The translations under genes and the position numbers were made by a program. Positions 41,268-49,237 of a stretch of 58,612 nucleotides of DNA are shown piece by piece; position 1 is the first letter of the stretch; each line of letters begins with the position of its first letter. The DNA is from a virus: IMG/VR virus record IMGVR_UViG_3300027833_000058, positions 1 through 58,612 of that record; one strand, 5' to 3'. Below the pieces are notes generated by a model that ran no database searches, was not told where the DNA came from, and worked only from the letters and a program-made list of their open reading frames with translations.

Positions 41268-41426
41268 CTACGCTTCAGGCTTCCATATAGTCCAAGCACC
41301 GTAAGCAATCATAACGTAAGCTACTAAAGCAACAGGTGCTAGTAACATCATTACTCCACCACCAATAAGCATTGCTCCATCAGCGGATGTTCTTTCTTTT
41401 AGTCTGTTTTTAATAAAATTTATCAT
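41268..41426 (-). CDS. 52-residue membrane protein
   Basis: ATG 41426 has a strong AAGGAG ribosome site that overlaps the end of the upstream gene. One hydrophobic helix (MMLLAPVALVAYVMIAYGAW) follows a Gly-rich turn. It is the last gene of the late minus-strand operon. Function is unknown. Confidence 0.55.
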   Translation of the reverse strand: MINFIKNRLKERTSADGAMLIGGGVMMLLAPVALVAYVMIAYGAWTIWKPEA

Positions 41427-41428
41427 GT

Positions 41429-41764
41429 CTATGTCTCCTTTTTTTGACGAATTATTTTAGCCTTTTTTCCATTCTCTAACGACTTAATTCTCAATTCAAG
41501 TACATTGATATCTGACACAAGACCGTCGATTTTTTTAGTTACTTTAGGATAACGCTTGCGCCACGCTTCTGGGTCGTCTTGTAACCAAGTCCAACCCCAC
41601 CGAACAGCGAGATAATCTAAACAGTTGTCAAATTTCCCCATTGCCCATAATGCCATATTTGTATTTCGAAACCATGCTAGAAATGCTGCACCAAGAATAG
41701 ATCCGGCGATTGCGGTATAAATCCACAGTGTATCTCCGAACATTGCATTAAGTGTATCAATCAT
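41429..41764 (-). CDS. 111-residue membrane-anchored coiled-coil protein
   Basis: An N-terminal membrane helix (IYTAIAGSILGAAFLAWF) is followed by a Trp-rich linker (WGWTWLQDDPEAWRKRYP) and a short coiled coil. The architecture would fit an inner-membrane lysis or spanin-like protein, but there is no direct evidence. It overlaps the lipase gene by 8 bases. Confidence 0.5.
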   Translation of the reverse strand: MIDTLNAMFGDTLWIYTAIAGSILGAAFLAWFRNTNMALWAMGKFDNCLDYLAVRWGWTWLQDDPEAWRKRYPKVTKKIDGLVSDINVLELRIKSLENGKKAKIIRQKKET

Positions 41765-42464
41765 TTAGTTTCTCCGTATGCTTAACATAGTTTTGCATTC
41801 CGTGATCTTCAGCGCCGTCGAGAATACCAGATCTCCAACCACGCCATTTATCTTTTATCATCTGCCAAGTAGTAAGCTTTCTAATATTACCATAGAAGTT
41901 AATATATTGTTGATCACCGTGATGCTTATATCCCATTATGAATAACGGAACTTTTGTCACTAGATCATTATTATTAACGAATCTTTTATGTGGTGTAGAA
42001 ATAGCTTTAACAAACTTTCGTGTGCCAACTCTTGGAGATCCGAATGTTGTTAGTGATTCTACTTCGGTATATTCTTCCATACGTGAAGTACATATAGTTG
42101 CCATTGCAGCACCTAAAGAATGTCCTGTAATATGTAAGGTTTTCTTTTCATGTGTTAATTGATGCTTTGATATAACGCTCCACAGCTTATCACATTCATT
42201 TCTAAATCCTGAATGAACTAAACCGTGAGTCATTGCTCCACGAGGAATTGCATTTAAATCTGCTAATAAGTCAGATAACTCTGAAGGCTCGGTACCTCTA
42301 AAAGCTAATACATATTCTGTTTTATTCCAAAATGCATGGCACTGAGCACCGTCATCTTCGAAAAATTTATGTCCTGTGTAACCTAATTTCTTTTTGAATG
42401 CTTTGGCTTCCTTGCTATCGAGATACGCAATCTCTGCAAGTTGAGCCATTTTATTACTCCACAT
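41757..42464 (-). CDS. class 3 lipase/esterase-like protein
   Basis: The protein has 235 residues. The alpha/beta-hydrolase nucleophile elbow GHSLG has the catalytic S116. FVNNNDLVTKVP supplies the catalytic Asp region and GAEDHGMQNYVKH the His, the arrangement of the Lipase_3 family. FRGTEP near residue 55 is the family oxyanion segment. It would hydrolyse acyl lipids. There is no signal peptide, so it would act in the cytoplasm or be released at lysis. It sits in a late operon with envelope proteins. Confidence 0.87.
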   Translation of the reverse strand: MWSNKMAQLAEIAYLDSKEAKAFKKKLGYTGHKFFEDDGAQCHAFWNKTEYVLAFRGTEPSELSDLLADLNAIPRGAMTHGLVHSGFRNECDKLWSVISKHQLTHEKKTLHITGHSLGAAMATICTSRMEEYTEVESLTTFGSPRVGTRKFVKAISTPHKRFVNNNDLVTKVPLFIMGYKHHGDQQYINFYGNIRKLTTWQMIKDKWRGWRSGILDGAEDHGMQNYVKHTEKLND

Positions 42465-42478
42465 TTTAACTTCTCCGT

Positions 42479-42625
42479 TTAGGGTATTATATCATATTTA
42501 TTAGGATTCATTGTCTGGTCCATATTAGGTCCGACCTCTTCCCAATACTGTTCACTTCTTTCTGCTGCTATTTGCATGGATATAAGAAGTATCAAAATTC
42601 CAGCCGCCCATATTAACTTACTCAT
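42479..42625 (-). CDS. 48-residue signal-anchored peptide
   Basis: ATG 42625. An N-terminal hydrophobic segment (LIWAAGILILLISMQIAA) is followed by ERSEQYWEEVGPNMDQTM. It overlaps the preceding gene by 8 bases. Unknown, probably exported or membrane-anchored. Confidence 0.5.
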   Translation of the reverse strand: MSKLIWAAGILILLISMQIAAERSEQYWEEVGPNMDQTMNPNKYDIIP

Positions 42626-43007
42626 ATCTATTATCCCAAGGGGCGTTTTCGTTACATCCTGCTGGCAAATGATCTTTATACCAAACGGAAGCTGTCATTC
42701 CACTGGCATTAACAGATATTGTACTTTTTTCAAATGGCATTTCTCTAGGTTTACCCCAGCACCGGTTCATGCTTTGTCCAGGATACAAATATCTTGGATT
42801 GGCCTTTATAAAGCTTTGATATTCTATAAGCTTTTTATTATTGTCAACATCTTTCCAGTCGAAATAACAAGACGCAGCAGCGTTATAATCCCCAGCATTT
42901 TCTAAATTACATTGTCCTATTACTTTGTTATTTTCCGACTGTACGTTTGCGCTAGTAGCAGTCGCTATAAACAGTGGCAAAGCAATTATTCTAATTAGTT
43001 TTCTCAT
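42618..43007 (-). CDS. 129-residue exported protein
   Basis: I place the start at ATG 43007 because MRKLIRIIALPLFIATATSA is a clean signal peptide; the longer frame to 43088 runs across the Cys-rich gene. The mature part has four Cys (QCNLEN, SCYFDW, RCWG, GCNEN), fitting two disulphides in the periplasm. It resembles no family I can name. Confidence 0.6.
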   Translation of the reverse strand: MRKLIRIIALPLFIATATSANVQSENNKVIGQCNLENAGDYNAAASCYFDWKDVDNNKKLIEYQSFIKANPRYLYPGQSMNRCWGKPREMPFEKSTISVNASGMTASVWYKDHLPAGCNENAPWDNRYE

Positions 43008-43119
43008 CGTCTTTACACTCACACTTTGTACATACATCATTAACACATTTAGAACAGTCTGTAGCATAGCAGTGACATCGGTGGCCACAACTTTTACAAT
43101 ATCTTTCTGTTCCTTGCAA
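42991..43119 (-). CDS. 42-residue Cys-rich zinc-ribbon-like protein
   Basis: TTG start at 43119 with AAAGGT upstream. YCKSCGHRCHCYATDCSKC and VCTKCECK give nine Cys and two His in 30 residues, a pattern of zinc-binding knuckles. Similar tiny Cys-rich proteins occur in marine myophages. It overlaps the start of the next exported protein in another frame. Confidence 0.55.
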   Translation of the reverse strand: MQGTERYCKSCGHRCHCYATDCSKCVNDVCTKCECKDDEKTN

Positions 43120-43130
43120 TAAATCTACCT

Positions 43131-43772
43131 TTAATTTGCTAAAGGATTGTCGAGAGCACGCTGCAATGTTTTATTTAGAGCAGCATCTAGTTCATCCATT
43201 TTACGTTGTAAAGAAGATCGTAACGCTTCGTTGTCTCGCTCAACCTTGCTTTCTAAATCGGTCATGCGCGAATTATTAGAGTCTCTTAAAGCGTTAGCCT
43301 TTGTGTCATAATCATTTTGCAATGCATCTCTTTTGTTTTCAAAACGTTCTTCAGCATTTTGAATTACTGCACGATTATCTTCTTCTTGTTCTCTAACTTT
43401 ATCATCCATACGATCTACTTGTTTTTCAATTCCAAGTATATCATCTCGTAAACCTGACTTAATATCCCGTGTATATTCTATAGCTTCGTCGATTCTTAAC
43501 ATAGCATCATTAAGTTTAACAATAACTTTGTCGTTTTCTACTTGTATAGCTTCTACATCTATGTTTTGTACAATCTCTTTCATTGCCATATAATCATCAT
43601 ATACTTTAAATGATCCATATAAACCACCGAGGATTGTACTGATCAAGGCAAACAACATACCGATTGTCGTTGGCGTCATAGTGATACCAAAGATTTTCAT
43701 CTTTGTATTCTTTAAATTCTCTATTTCTGCTTCGAAGTTTTCTATGCCTTCGCCTAAATCTTTTTTTGCCAT
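43131..43772 (-). CDS. 213-residue membrane protein with long coiled coil
   Basis: One membrane helix (TTIGMLFALISTILGGLYGSF, about residues 34-54) is followed by about 150 residues of heptad-rich coiled coil (DDKVREQEEDNRAVIQNAEE). It probably projects into the periplasm. It could bridge membranes or hold the exported proteins encoded upstream. No family is recognised. Confidence 0.6.
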   Translation of the reverse strand: MAKKDLGEGIENFEAEIENLKNTKMKIFGITMTPTTIGMLFALISTILGGLYGSFKVYDDYMAMKEIVQNIDVEAIQVENDKVIVKLNDAMLRIDEAIEYTRDIKSGLRDDILGIEKQVDRMDDKVREQEEDNRAVIQNAEERFENKRDALQNDYDTKANALRDSNNSRMTDLESKVERDNEALRSSLQRKMDELDAALNKTLQRALDNPLAN

Positions 43773-43784
43773 CTGATTATCCTG

Positions 43785-44219
43785 TTAGTTTTCAAACTCT
43801 GCGCTTGTACCTGAGGCATTCAAACGTTTTAAAGCTTCCAGTTCTTGTTGTAGTTTAAGAACTTCTAAACGTTTCTTTCTCAACTCTAATTGGTATAGCG
43901 AATTACAATTAATTCTTTCTTTTGGTTTATCGAGTGGTATAGTAATCCTCGCATAAACACCTATATCTTTTTCTGTATTACCAAAGGGGTCTGAATTATT
44001 TCCTCCAAACGGCGATTGATAATTATCAATAACTCCTGTCACACCAAATTCTAGATTAGTCGCGCCACCAATAGAGTTTTTACAATCTAAGTCTCCTGCA
44101 CGAATACTGTCTTGGCCATATGTACCGCTCATTCCTGGTAATGATATACCTACGCCACTACTTTGGGCATAAGATATACTAGGCACAGAAAGTAAAAGTA
44201 CTAATATCAACTTTTTCAT
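43785..44219 (-). CDS. 144-residue exported protein with C-terminal coiled coil
   Basis: A signal peptide MKKLILVLLLSVPSISYA ends at residue 18. The mature part is Gly/Ser-rich (SGVGISLPGMSGTYG), has two Cys, then YARITIPLDKP, typical of an outer-membrane beta strand. A C-terminal coiled coil (LRKKRLEVLKLQQELEALKRL) follows. Unknown; likely periplasmic or outer-membrane associated. Confidence 0.6.
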   Translation of the reverse strand: MKKLILVLLLSVPSISYAQSSGVGISLPGMSGTYGQDSIRAGDLDCKNSIGGATNLEFGVTGVIDNYQSPFGGNNSDPFGNTEKDIGVYARITIPLDKPKERINCNSLYQLELRKKRLEVLKLQQELEALKRLNASGTSAEFEN

Positions 44220-44231
44220 TTTATAACCTTT

Positions 44232-44615
44232 TTATTTTACACGCGAACAGATTCTTGACTTTATTGCTGTTCTCGTAATTTCTTTTTTCCTTAATTTGGA
44301 CATTGAGCAAATATAAGTTATTCTTTTCTTATCTTCGTTTCTTATATAGATCTCAACTGATACTGTGCTTAAATACGGTATTTTATAAATTTTGTAATTA
44401 GACACAAATGGAATAGGTTTCCAGTCCTTGGTAAACACTCCTAATTCGTAATATTCTACTTCTGCTCGTTTATTAAAAATTGTCATAGTAGTCTTCTGTA
44501 ACCCATCAATATGTGATATTGAAAGCTCCGGATAAGTTGGAACCATCTCGTGCGAGTAGGCTACAGAAGATATTGTTAATACCATAGCAGCTATAATGTA
44601 TTTCATTTTAGTCAT
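44232..44615 (-). CDS. 127-residue exported protein, pilus-chaperone-like features
   Basis: I take ATG 44615 with GAGATTT upstream; a further ATG at 44606 and a TTG at 44624 are alternatives. A signal peptide (IIAAMVLTISSVAYS) is followed by beta-strand-rich sequence: KTTMTIFNKRAEVEYYELGVF and YLSTVSVEIYIRNED. The N-terminal beta domain and conserved hydrophobic alternation recall periplasmic fimbrial chaperones, but key residues cannot be assigned. Confidence 0.55.
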   Translation of the reverse strand: MTKMKYIIAAMVLTISSVAYSHEMVPTYPELSISHIDGLQKTTMTIFNKRAEVEYYELGVFTKDWKPIPFVSNYKIYKIPYLSTVSVEIYIRNEDKKRITYICSMSKLRKKEITRTAIKSRICSRVK

Positions 44616-44632
44616 AAATCTCAATCTTTTAA

Positions 44633-45157
44633 TTATTTAGCTATGCAATCAGCCTGTACTAATGCTGTATAGTTACCACCTGGGAATGCTTTGTTGCCGC
44701 CCATAGTAGCTACTGAACTTGTTTGGAACCAAGTTGAACCAGTTGCTGTTAGGTCATAACGATCCATCATACCTAATTCTATTTTACTTGATTCATAAGC
44801 ACCCATTGTTGTAGCATCTGATACAGTTTTTACAGTTGTATCTCCAGTCCACGTTACTTGATCTGGCAATGTTGGTGATGTGCTAAATTCTTGCGGTCCA
44901 GTAATCTCTGCATAGTATGAATCAGCCAAAGTAACATCAATACGAATTACTGACTGCTCACCACCATCTGAAGATGATGTTGTAAGTGTGTAAGCATTCG
45001 GGTTACCAAAAGTACCTGACGTATCTGTTTGAATAATGCAACGAGATTGTACTGTACCGTTGATTGGTGTTTCATCTGCTTGTGCTATTCCAGCGGGTGC
45101 GGCTAATAAAAACCCCATAAATGCAGTCGCTGTAATCATATTTTTATTGTTAAACAT
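44633..45157 (-). CDS. 174-residue exported protein, fimbrial/spore-coat-U-like
   Basis: A signal peptide ends near residue 28 (APAGIAQA). The mature chain starts ETPINGTVQSRCIIQ and ends ALVQADCIAK, giving one Cys near each end as in pilin-type or SCPU beta sandwiches. The chain between is Ser/Thr-rich and strand-forming. With the chaperone-like gene just downstream, a secreted fibre or surface protein is a reasonable guess. Confidence 0.55.
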   Translation of the reverse strand: MFNNKNMITATAFMGFLLAAPAGIAQADETPINGTVQSRCIIQTDTSGTFGNPNAYTLTTSSSDGGEQSVIRIDVTLADSYYAEITGPQEFSTSPTLPDQVTWTGDTTVKTVSDATTMGAYESSKIELGMMDRYDLTATGSTWFQTSSVATMGGNKAFPGGNYTALVQADCIAK

Positions 45158-45172
45158 ATTAGTGTCTCCTAA

Positions 45173-46090
45173 TTATTTTGTAGTTAAATTGTATTGCATG
45201 TCAACCATTTGTTTGTGTAGCAATTGTTGCGCTAATCCATTACGTAAACCACTTTTTCCATCAGGTATATCACCACCAGCCATTACTACCGTTTCATTGT
45301 ATTCACCACCTGGTATATTTACAGGAAAGTAATTACTTATAATAGCAGCTTGTGCAGTACTGTTCATTCTATTTATCGTTTGGTTTTCAGCAAATAGTGC
45401 TGCAGTATCTCCAACCGACATTGCTTTTTCTAAGCGGTATTTTCTATCTTCTTCTTCTTGCGCTTCTAACTCTGCAAGTTCTTCATCTGTTAAACCATCT
45501 TGCTCATTATATTCATCATTAGGATCCCATTCAGCTTGACTTGAATCCCCTTCTTCAACAGCATCATAAATCTTATAATCTATATCCGGTATAACTGGAA
45601 CCGGAGTCTTATAGTTAGGACAATTAGAGTCGAACTGTGGATCGAAACAAGGTGTTACTTTATATGTGTATACAACACTTGCTTCATCAACTGATCCATT
45701 ACCGTCAACTTGTATGCTTCCGTCGCCCCATAAGGCACGTGGAATATTTCCTACTGGTATTGCTCTTTGAATTCTAGTTCCACCTAATGATCCAGGTTTC
45801 CAGTCATCACGTGATCTGAAAACATAACCTTCTCCATTAGCTAATTCATTTTGAACATATACTGTAACCCACTCACCTGTTTCTTTTTGAATACGATAAC
45901 CGTATATTACGTTCTGTATATCCAATCCTGGATTATCAGGCAGAATGTTACCCATTGTCCATTTCAATGCTTGGTCGGCAACTGCATTGCCAGTGTAGCC
46001 GTAATATGGCGTTATGCTTTTACTTTCCTCAGAGGAAGAGTAAGAAGGCCAAAATCCCAGCGCCAATAGCAGGAGCAGCTTTTTCTGCAT
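45173..46090 (-). CDS. 305-residue exported protein with acidic segment
   Basis: A signal peptide of about 18-20 residues (MQKKLLLLLALGFWPSYSS) is followed by a domain with VYVQNELANGEGYVFRSRDDW, two Cys (PCFDPQFDSNC) and an acidic stretch (TDEELAELEAQEEEDRKY). No family is recognised. It overlaps the next gene upstream by 62 bases in a different frame, an unusually long overlap. Confidence 0.6.
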   Translation of the reverse strand: MQKKLLLLLALGFWPSYSSSEESKSITPYYGYTGNAVADQALKWTMGNILPDNPGLDIQNVIYGYRIQKETGEWVTVYVQNELANGEGYVFRSRDDWKPGSLGGTRIQRAIPVGNIPRALWGDGSIQVDGNGSVDEASVVYTYKVTPCFDPQFDSNCPNYKTPVPVIPDIDYKIYDAVEEGDSSQAEWDPNDEYNEQDGLTDEELAELEAQEEEDRKYRLEKAMSVGDTAALFAENQTINRMNSTAQAAIISNYFPVNIPGGEYNETVVMAGGDIPDGKSGLRNGLAQQLLHKQMVDMQYNLTTK

Positions 46091-46601
46091 CTATAGGTCC
46101 CATTCCTTTTAATTCTTTTTCAGTAGTCTCAACATGTGATTCCCAGCCAAGTTTAGCAGCCTCACCAATTTGCCCATCGTACGGACACGGAGTGCCTGCT
46201 TGCATCATAGCATCGAATACGCCTCTATCTTGGCACATCACAGATACTGCTGCAACTTTCATTCCCATATCGTATAATACTTTTGCGTTCTTTAGTCGTT
46301 GGCAGTTTTCCTCGGTGAATGTACCACCCCCGGAAATACCAAGAATTTGTGTTTGCACAGCAGCAGATACTCCGATCGTACAAAGATCGCTGTTGTTTCC
46401 TGAATTAAATTGTGGTGCAATCGCGCTTGGCGGTGTTTGTTTGATAGTCGTTGTCATACTACCAGACGAAGTAACATTGCTGTCAGTTCCTGAATACGTA
46501 CAAACATAACCTTCTGGACAGTCAATAGTTTCTTGAGCAAGTCCAACATTAGCGAATATCAATAACATCCCGGCGATCGCAGCCATTAGTGTATATCTCA
46601 T
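46029..46601 (-). CDS. 190-residue exported protein with C-terminal membrane anchor
   Basis: A signal peptide ends near residue 22 (IFANVGLAQ). There are several Cys (DCPEGYVC, LCTIGV, NCQRL, MCQDRG, PCPYDG). The extreme C-terminus APAIGAGILAFLLFL is a hydrophobic tail. It is the first gene of the late operon, read from the late box at 46653-46660. Unknown; it may be anchored at the inner or outer membrane with disulphide-bonded periplasmic loops. Confidence 0.6.
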   Translation of the reverse strand: MRYTLMAAIAGMLLIFANVGLAQETIDCPEGYVCTYSGTDSNVTSSGSMTTTIKQTPPSAIAPQFNSGNNSDLCTIGVSAAVQTQILGISGGGTFTEENCQRLKNAKVLYDMGMKVAAVSVMCQDRGVFDAMMQAGTPCPYDGQIGEAAKLGWESHVETTEKELKGMGPIDAEKAAPAIGAGILAFLLFL

Positions 46602-46652
46602 TTCATTCTTCTCCAGTATACTTCATCATTTTACATTACTACTTACAGTTAT

Positions 46653-46660
46653 TATTTATA
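46653..46660 (-). promoter_or_regulatory. late promoter of the exported-protein operon
   Basis: TATAAATA on the minus strand, 52 bases before the first gene. All genes from 46601 down to 41268 are close together on this strand. Confidence 0.75.
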
Positions 46661-46738
46661 AACAAAAAGTATTGGTAATAATAAATAAGTTAATTATACA
46701 TATACGTGTAATTAAACAATCACTCAAGGATTATTAAA

Positions 46739-47251
46739 ATGAACACTAACGAATATGACGTCAAAGTACTTAAGGTAGTTGATGGAGATACAATAGACGT
46801 AGATATCGATCTTGGATTCGGTATTACATTAACAGATGAACGAGTAAGAATTATGGGTATTGATACTCCTGAATCTCGTACATCTGATAGAGTAGAAGAT
46901 CTGTTTGGAGAAGCGGCTAAGCTTAGATTAAAGCAGCTTATGAAGAACGGCGGCAAGCTTATCACCACTGAAGACAGAAAAGGTGAGGATATGAAAGGCA
47001 AATTTGGTCGTGTTCTTGGCGATTTCAAGGTAGAGTATAACGGTGAAATGAAAAAAGTAACTGAAATAATGGCTGAAGAAGGCCACTGCGTACCATACTT
47101 TGGCGGATCTAAAGAAGAAACCCAAGCTGCTCATATAGTAAACCGAGTAAGATTACTCAAAGAAGGCCTTGTTACTCAGGCTAAATACGACAAAGCTGTC
47201 ATACAGATGGAAAAAAAGGCTGCAAAAGAGGCTAAAAAGGCTGCAAAATAG
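46739..47251 (+). CDS. staphylococcal-nuclease-like (SNase) protein
   Basis: The protein has 170 residues. VVDGDTIDVDIDLGFGI is the first OB strand pair with the calcium-binding Asp. RVRIMGIDTPESR places R37 and E45 at the spacing of the catalytic Arg35/Glu43, and GKFGRVLGDF gives R91 for Arg87. The last 30 residues are Lys/Ala-rich. There is no signal peptide, so it may degrade host DNA or RNA in the cytoplasm. Confidence 0.88.
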   Translation: MNTNEYDVKVLKVVDGDTIDVDIDLGFGITLTDERVRIMGIDTPESRTSDRVEDLFGEAAKLRLKQLMKNGGKLITTEDRKGEDMKGKFGRVLGDFKVEYNGEMKKVTEIMAEEGHCVPYFGGSKEETQAAHIVNRVRLLKEGLVTQAKYDKAVIQMEKKAAKEAKKAAK

Positions 47252-47305
47252 TTATAAGAGTGGTCTTCTTTATAACAAAATGATCTAAGAAGTACTCAAA
47301 ATTAG

Positions 47306-47334
47306 TGTACTTTTGTTCTGAAATGATGTATAAT
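47306..47334 (+). promoter_or_regulatory. probable early promoter for the GNAT-like gene
   Basis: TGTACT, 17 bp, TATAAT; the -35 matches consensus at four of six positions. Confidence 0.5.
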
Positions 47335-47365
47335 ATACCTATATTAAACAATAGAGATATACATT

Positions 47366-47905
47366 ATGGATCGGATCACAATGAAGAAGAAGGCTGCTCT
47401 AGGTTACTTTGATACCAATGCCAATGATGATGTTTGGCGTAAAATAGGTAGCTTCTCTAAGCTTGCTGTTTGGGTTGACGATTCTGATGAAGGTTATCTT
47501 GACGTTGAAGTGGTAGATAACAGTGTATCTCATAAAAGAAGCCCACAGCGTGTGAAGAGAGTGCTTAGAGTGCAGCTATCTGTTGGCAGTTTCAAGAATG
47601 CTTTCCATATTGATATGACTCAACTCGATCACAGATATGGTGGCCGTGGTATTGCTGCTAAGGCATACCGTTATATCATTAAGAAGTTAGGACTTACAAT
47701 ACAAGCTGGTACTGCTCAATCAAAAGGTGGCCGTAAAGTTTGGTTTGATCTTGCACAAATTAATGATTTGAATGTCTATGTTCAATCAAAGTATAGCAAA
47801 AAATATGTTGTTGGTATCGATACAGAAGAGCGTGAAGTATGGCATCCAATGAAAGAAATATATGACGGAGAAAAAGAAATGTATGTCTTTGCTACCGCAG
47901 CATAA
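47366..47905 (+). CDS. GNAT-like acyltransferase-fold protein
   Basis: The protein has 179 residues. HRYGGRGIAAKAYRYIIKKLG resembles GNAT motif A (R-x-x-G-x-G/A) that binds the CoA pyrophosphate, and AQSKGGRKVWFDLAQ resembles motif B. The N-terminal half is unusual. It may modify a host protein or be a catalytically silent relative. The acceptor is unknown. Confidence 0.55.
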   Translation: MDRITMKKKAALGYFDTNANDDVWRKIGSFSKLAVWVDDSDEGYLDVEVVDNSVSHKRSPQRVKRVLRVQLSVGSFKNAFHIDMTQLDHRYGGRGIAAKAYRYIIKKLGLTIQAGTAQSKGGRKVWFDLAQINDLNVYVQSKYSKKYVVGIDTEEREVWHPMKEIYDGEKEMYVFATAA

Positions 47906-47916
47906 TAAATAGTATT

Positions 47917-48243
47917 ATGGCTATTACATTATCAGCTGCTGCTGAAAAACATATTATCAGAAATCTATCTGAGCGAAAGCAAGGTGTGGGTGTCCGTCTT
48001 GGTGTTAAAACTACGGGATGCTCTGGTCTTGCTTATGTGATAGAATTTGTAGATACTGCTGAAGAACAAGACATTCTTTATAAGTGCGGCGAAATAGATG
48101 TGTTTGTTGATCCTAAAAGTAATGTGTATTTAAACGGAACTCAATTAGATTTTGTTAGAGAAGGTTTAAACGAAGGATTCATATTTAAAAATCCTAATGT
48201 AAGTGCTGAATGCGGATGTGGTGAAAGTTTTACAGTAAACTGA
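47917..48243 (+). CDS. iscA: A-type Fe-S cluster carrier (IscA/HesB family)
   Basis: The protein has 108 residues. The three cluster-binding Cys are present as C35 in TTGCSG and C99, C101 in ECGCGESF. It inserts Fe-S clusters into apo-enzymes. It could support the phage's two radical SAM proteins and the ferredoxin-dependent bilin reductase (inference). No Shine-Dalgarno is visible; the gene follows the GNAT-like stop by 11 bases. Confidence 0.92.
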   Translation: MAITLSAAAEKHIIRNLSERKQGVGVRLGVKTTGCSGLAYVIEFVDTAEEQDILYKCGEIDVFVDPKSNVYLNGTQLDFVREGLNEGFIFKNPNVSAECGCGESFTVN

Positions 48244-48252
48244 AATTAACTG

Positions 48253-48281
48253 TTGACAACCACTTTAAACTGTGATATAAT
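48253..48281 (+). promoter_or_regulatory. early promoter for the second zincin gene
   Basis: ATTAACTGTTGACA, 17 bp, TATAAT; the upstream 14 bases are identical to those of the gene 52 promoter. Confidence 0.82.
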
Positions 48282-48309
48282 ATATACATAATGATTAAGG
48301 AAGTTACTT

Positions 48310-48741
48310 ATGAATTTTGTTGAAGTTACTGGCGGTAAAGCTAAAGAGAGACAACTAGTTGAAGAAGTAACGTGTTGGTGTGTAAACAATATGCTACCTC
48401 GATACAGAACTTTAAATATAGAAGTTAATCTCGGTAATCTTAAAGATAGAGCAATGGGATATTGTTTAGAAGGCGATCATAATAGAGAGTTTAGAATAGA
48501 CATAAGAAAAGGTCTAGGTCTTTATGATCTAATAAGCACAGTGTGCCACGAGATGGTTCATGTTAAGCAATACGTAAAAGGTCAACTTAAGCATAGAACA
48601 GACGGTAGTCAAATGTGGAAAACCGAGCCTGATCTATCACAGGAAACTAACTACGAAGATACTCCTTGGGAACTTGAAGCTTTTGCTTTAGAGGAAGAAC
48701 TCGCTAAGCAATGTTTTAAAGAATTAAAATTCAACTTTTAA
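48310..48741 (+). CDS. zincin-type metallopeptidase-like protein, paralogue of 37205-37594
   Basis: The protein has 143 residues. HExxH is H80-E81-x-x-H84 in VCHEMVHVKQY, and PWELEAFALEE supplies a downstream Glu ligand. The VKQ after HEMxH and the WExEA block are shared with the other zincin here. It has four further Cys. Cytoplasmic; substrate unknown. Confidence 0.65.
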   Translation: MNFVEVTGGKAKERQLVEEVTCWCVNNMLPRYRTLNIEVNLGNLKDRAMGYCLEGDHNREFRIDIRKGLGLYDLISTVCHEMVHVKQYVKGQLKHRTDGSQMWKTEPDLSQETNYEDTPWELEAFALEEELAKQCFKELKFNF

Positions 48742-48744
48742 TGG

Positions 48745-48773
48745 TTGACAATTATAAATAAACATGTTATAAT
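48745..48773 (+). promoter_or_regulatory. early promoter with a late box in its spacer
   Basis: TTGACA, 17 bp, TATAAT. The spacer contains a perfect late box TATAAATA (48753-48760). The gene at 48798 can thus be read early and late. Confidence 0.75.
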
Positions 48774-48797
48774 ATATTTAAATAAGGAATTAAACGA

Positions 48798-49094
48798 ATG
48801 CCAGAAAATGTGCAAACACTATCATTGACAAGAATCAATGAGTTAATGGTAGAAGCTGGACACGAAACAATTGAGATACTAACTGCTACTTTTGTGGAAG
48901 TCAATGCCTCTAACGAAGCTCAGTACCAAGTAACTCATTTTAGTCCAGTAACAAGTGGCAATGTCCAAAATCACGTATTTGTAGATATTGATTTGCAAGG
49001 TGATACGAGACTGTTGTTTAATCCTATAGAAGAAGGTGAATTGTGGTTGCGACGTACTGAAGAAGAAATCGCTGCTGACAACGAAACAGAATAA
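48798..49094 (+). CDS. 98-residue acidic protein of unknown function
   Basis: It contains LTRINELMVEAGHETIEIL, then beta-type sequence YQVTHFSPVTSGNVQNHVFV and an acidic tail. AAGGAATTAAACG precedes the ATG. No family is recognised. Confidence 0.55.
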   Translation: MPENVQTLSLTRINELMVEAGHETIEILTATFVEVNASNEAQYQVTHFSPVTSGNVQNHVFVDIDLQGDTRLLFNPIEEGELWLRRTEEEIAADNETE

Positions 49095-49099
49095 CTATT

Positions 49100-49237
49100 C
49101 TCTGCGACCAGCCTTGAGCCAAATTATATTCGGGCCAAGCGCAAATTACGCAGAGCGGTAAAAGCAATATAGGCTGTTTATTGCTTTATATCGTAACCTA
49201 GGTAACAGCCTATACCTGTATTGCCCGTCGGTACAGG
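49100..49237 (+). ncRNA. structured RNA upstream of the GroES-like gene, pseudoknot or switch
   Basis: CTCTGCG (49100-49106) pairs with CGCAGAG (49149-49155), enclosing CTTG-A-GCC/GGC-CAAG. AGCAATA/TATTGCT forms a hairpin whose loop TAGGCTGTT pairs perfectly with the downstream AACAGCCTA. This is a pseudoknot or two exclusive folds. CCTGTA/TACAGG follows. It lies in the 220-base gap before groES, so it may be its leader or a separate RNA. Confidence 0.55.

Noticed and set aside
47255-47280. GTTATAA/TTATAAC hairpin after the SNase gene as a terminator
   Set aside because: The stem is A/T-only and is followed by A rather than T residues.
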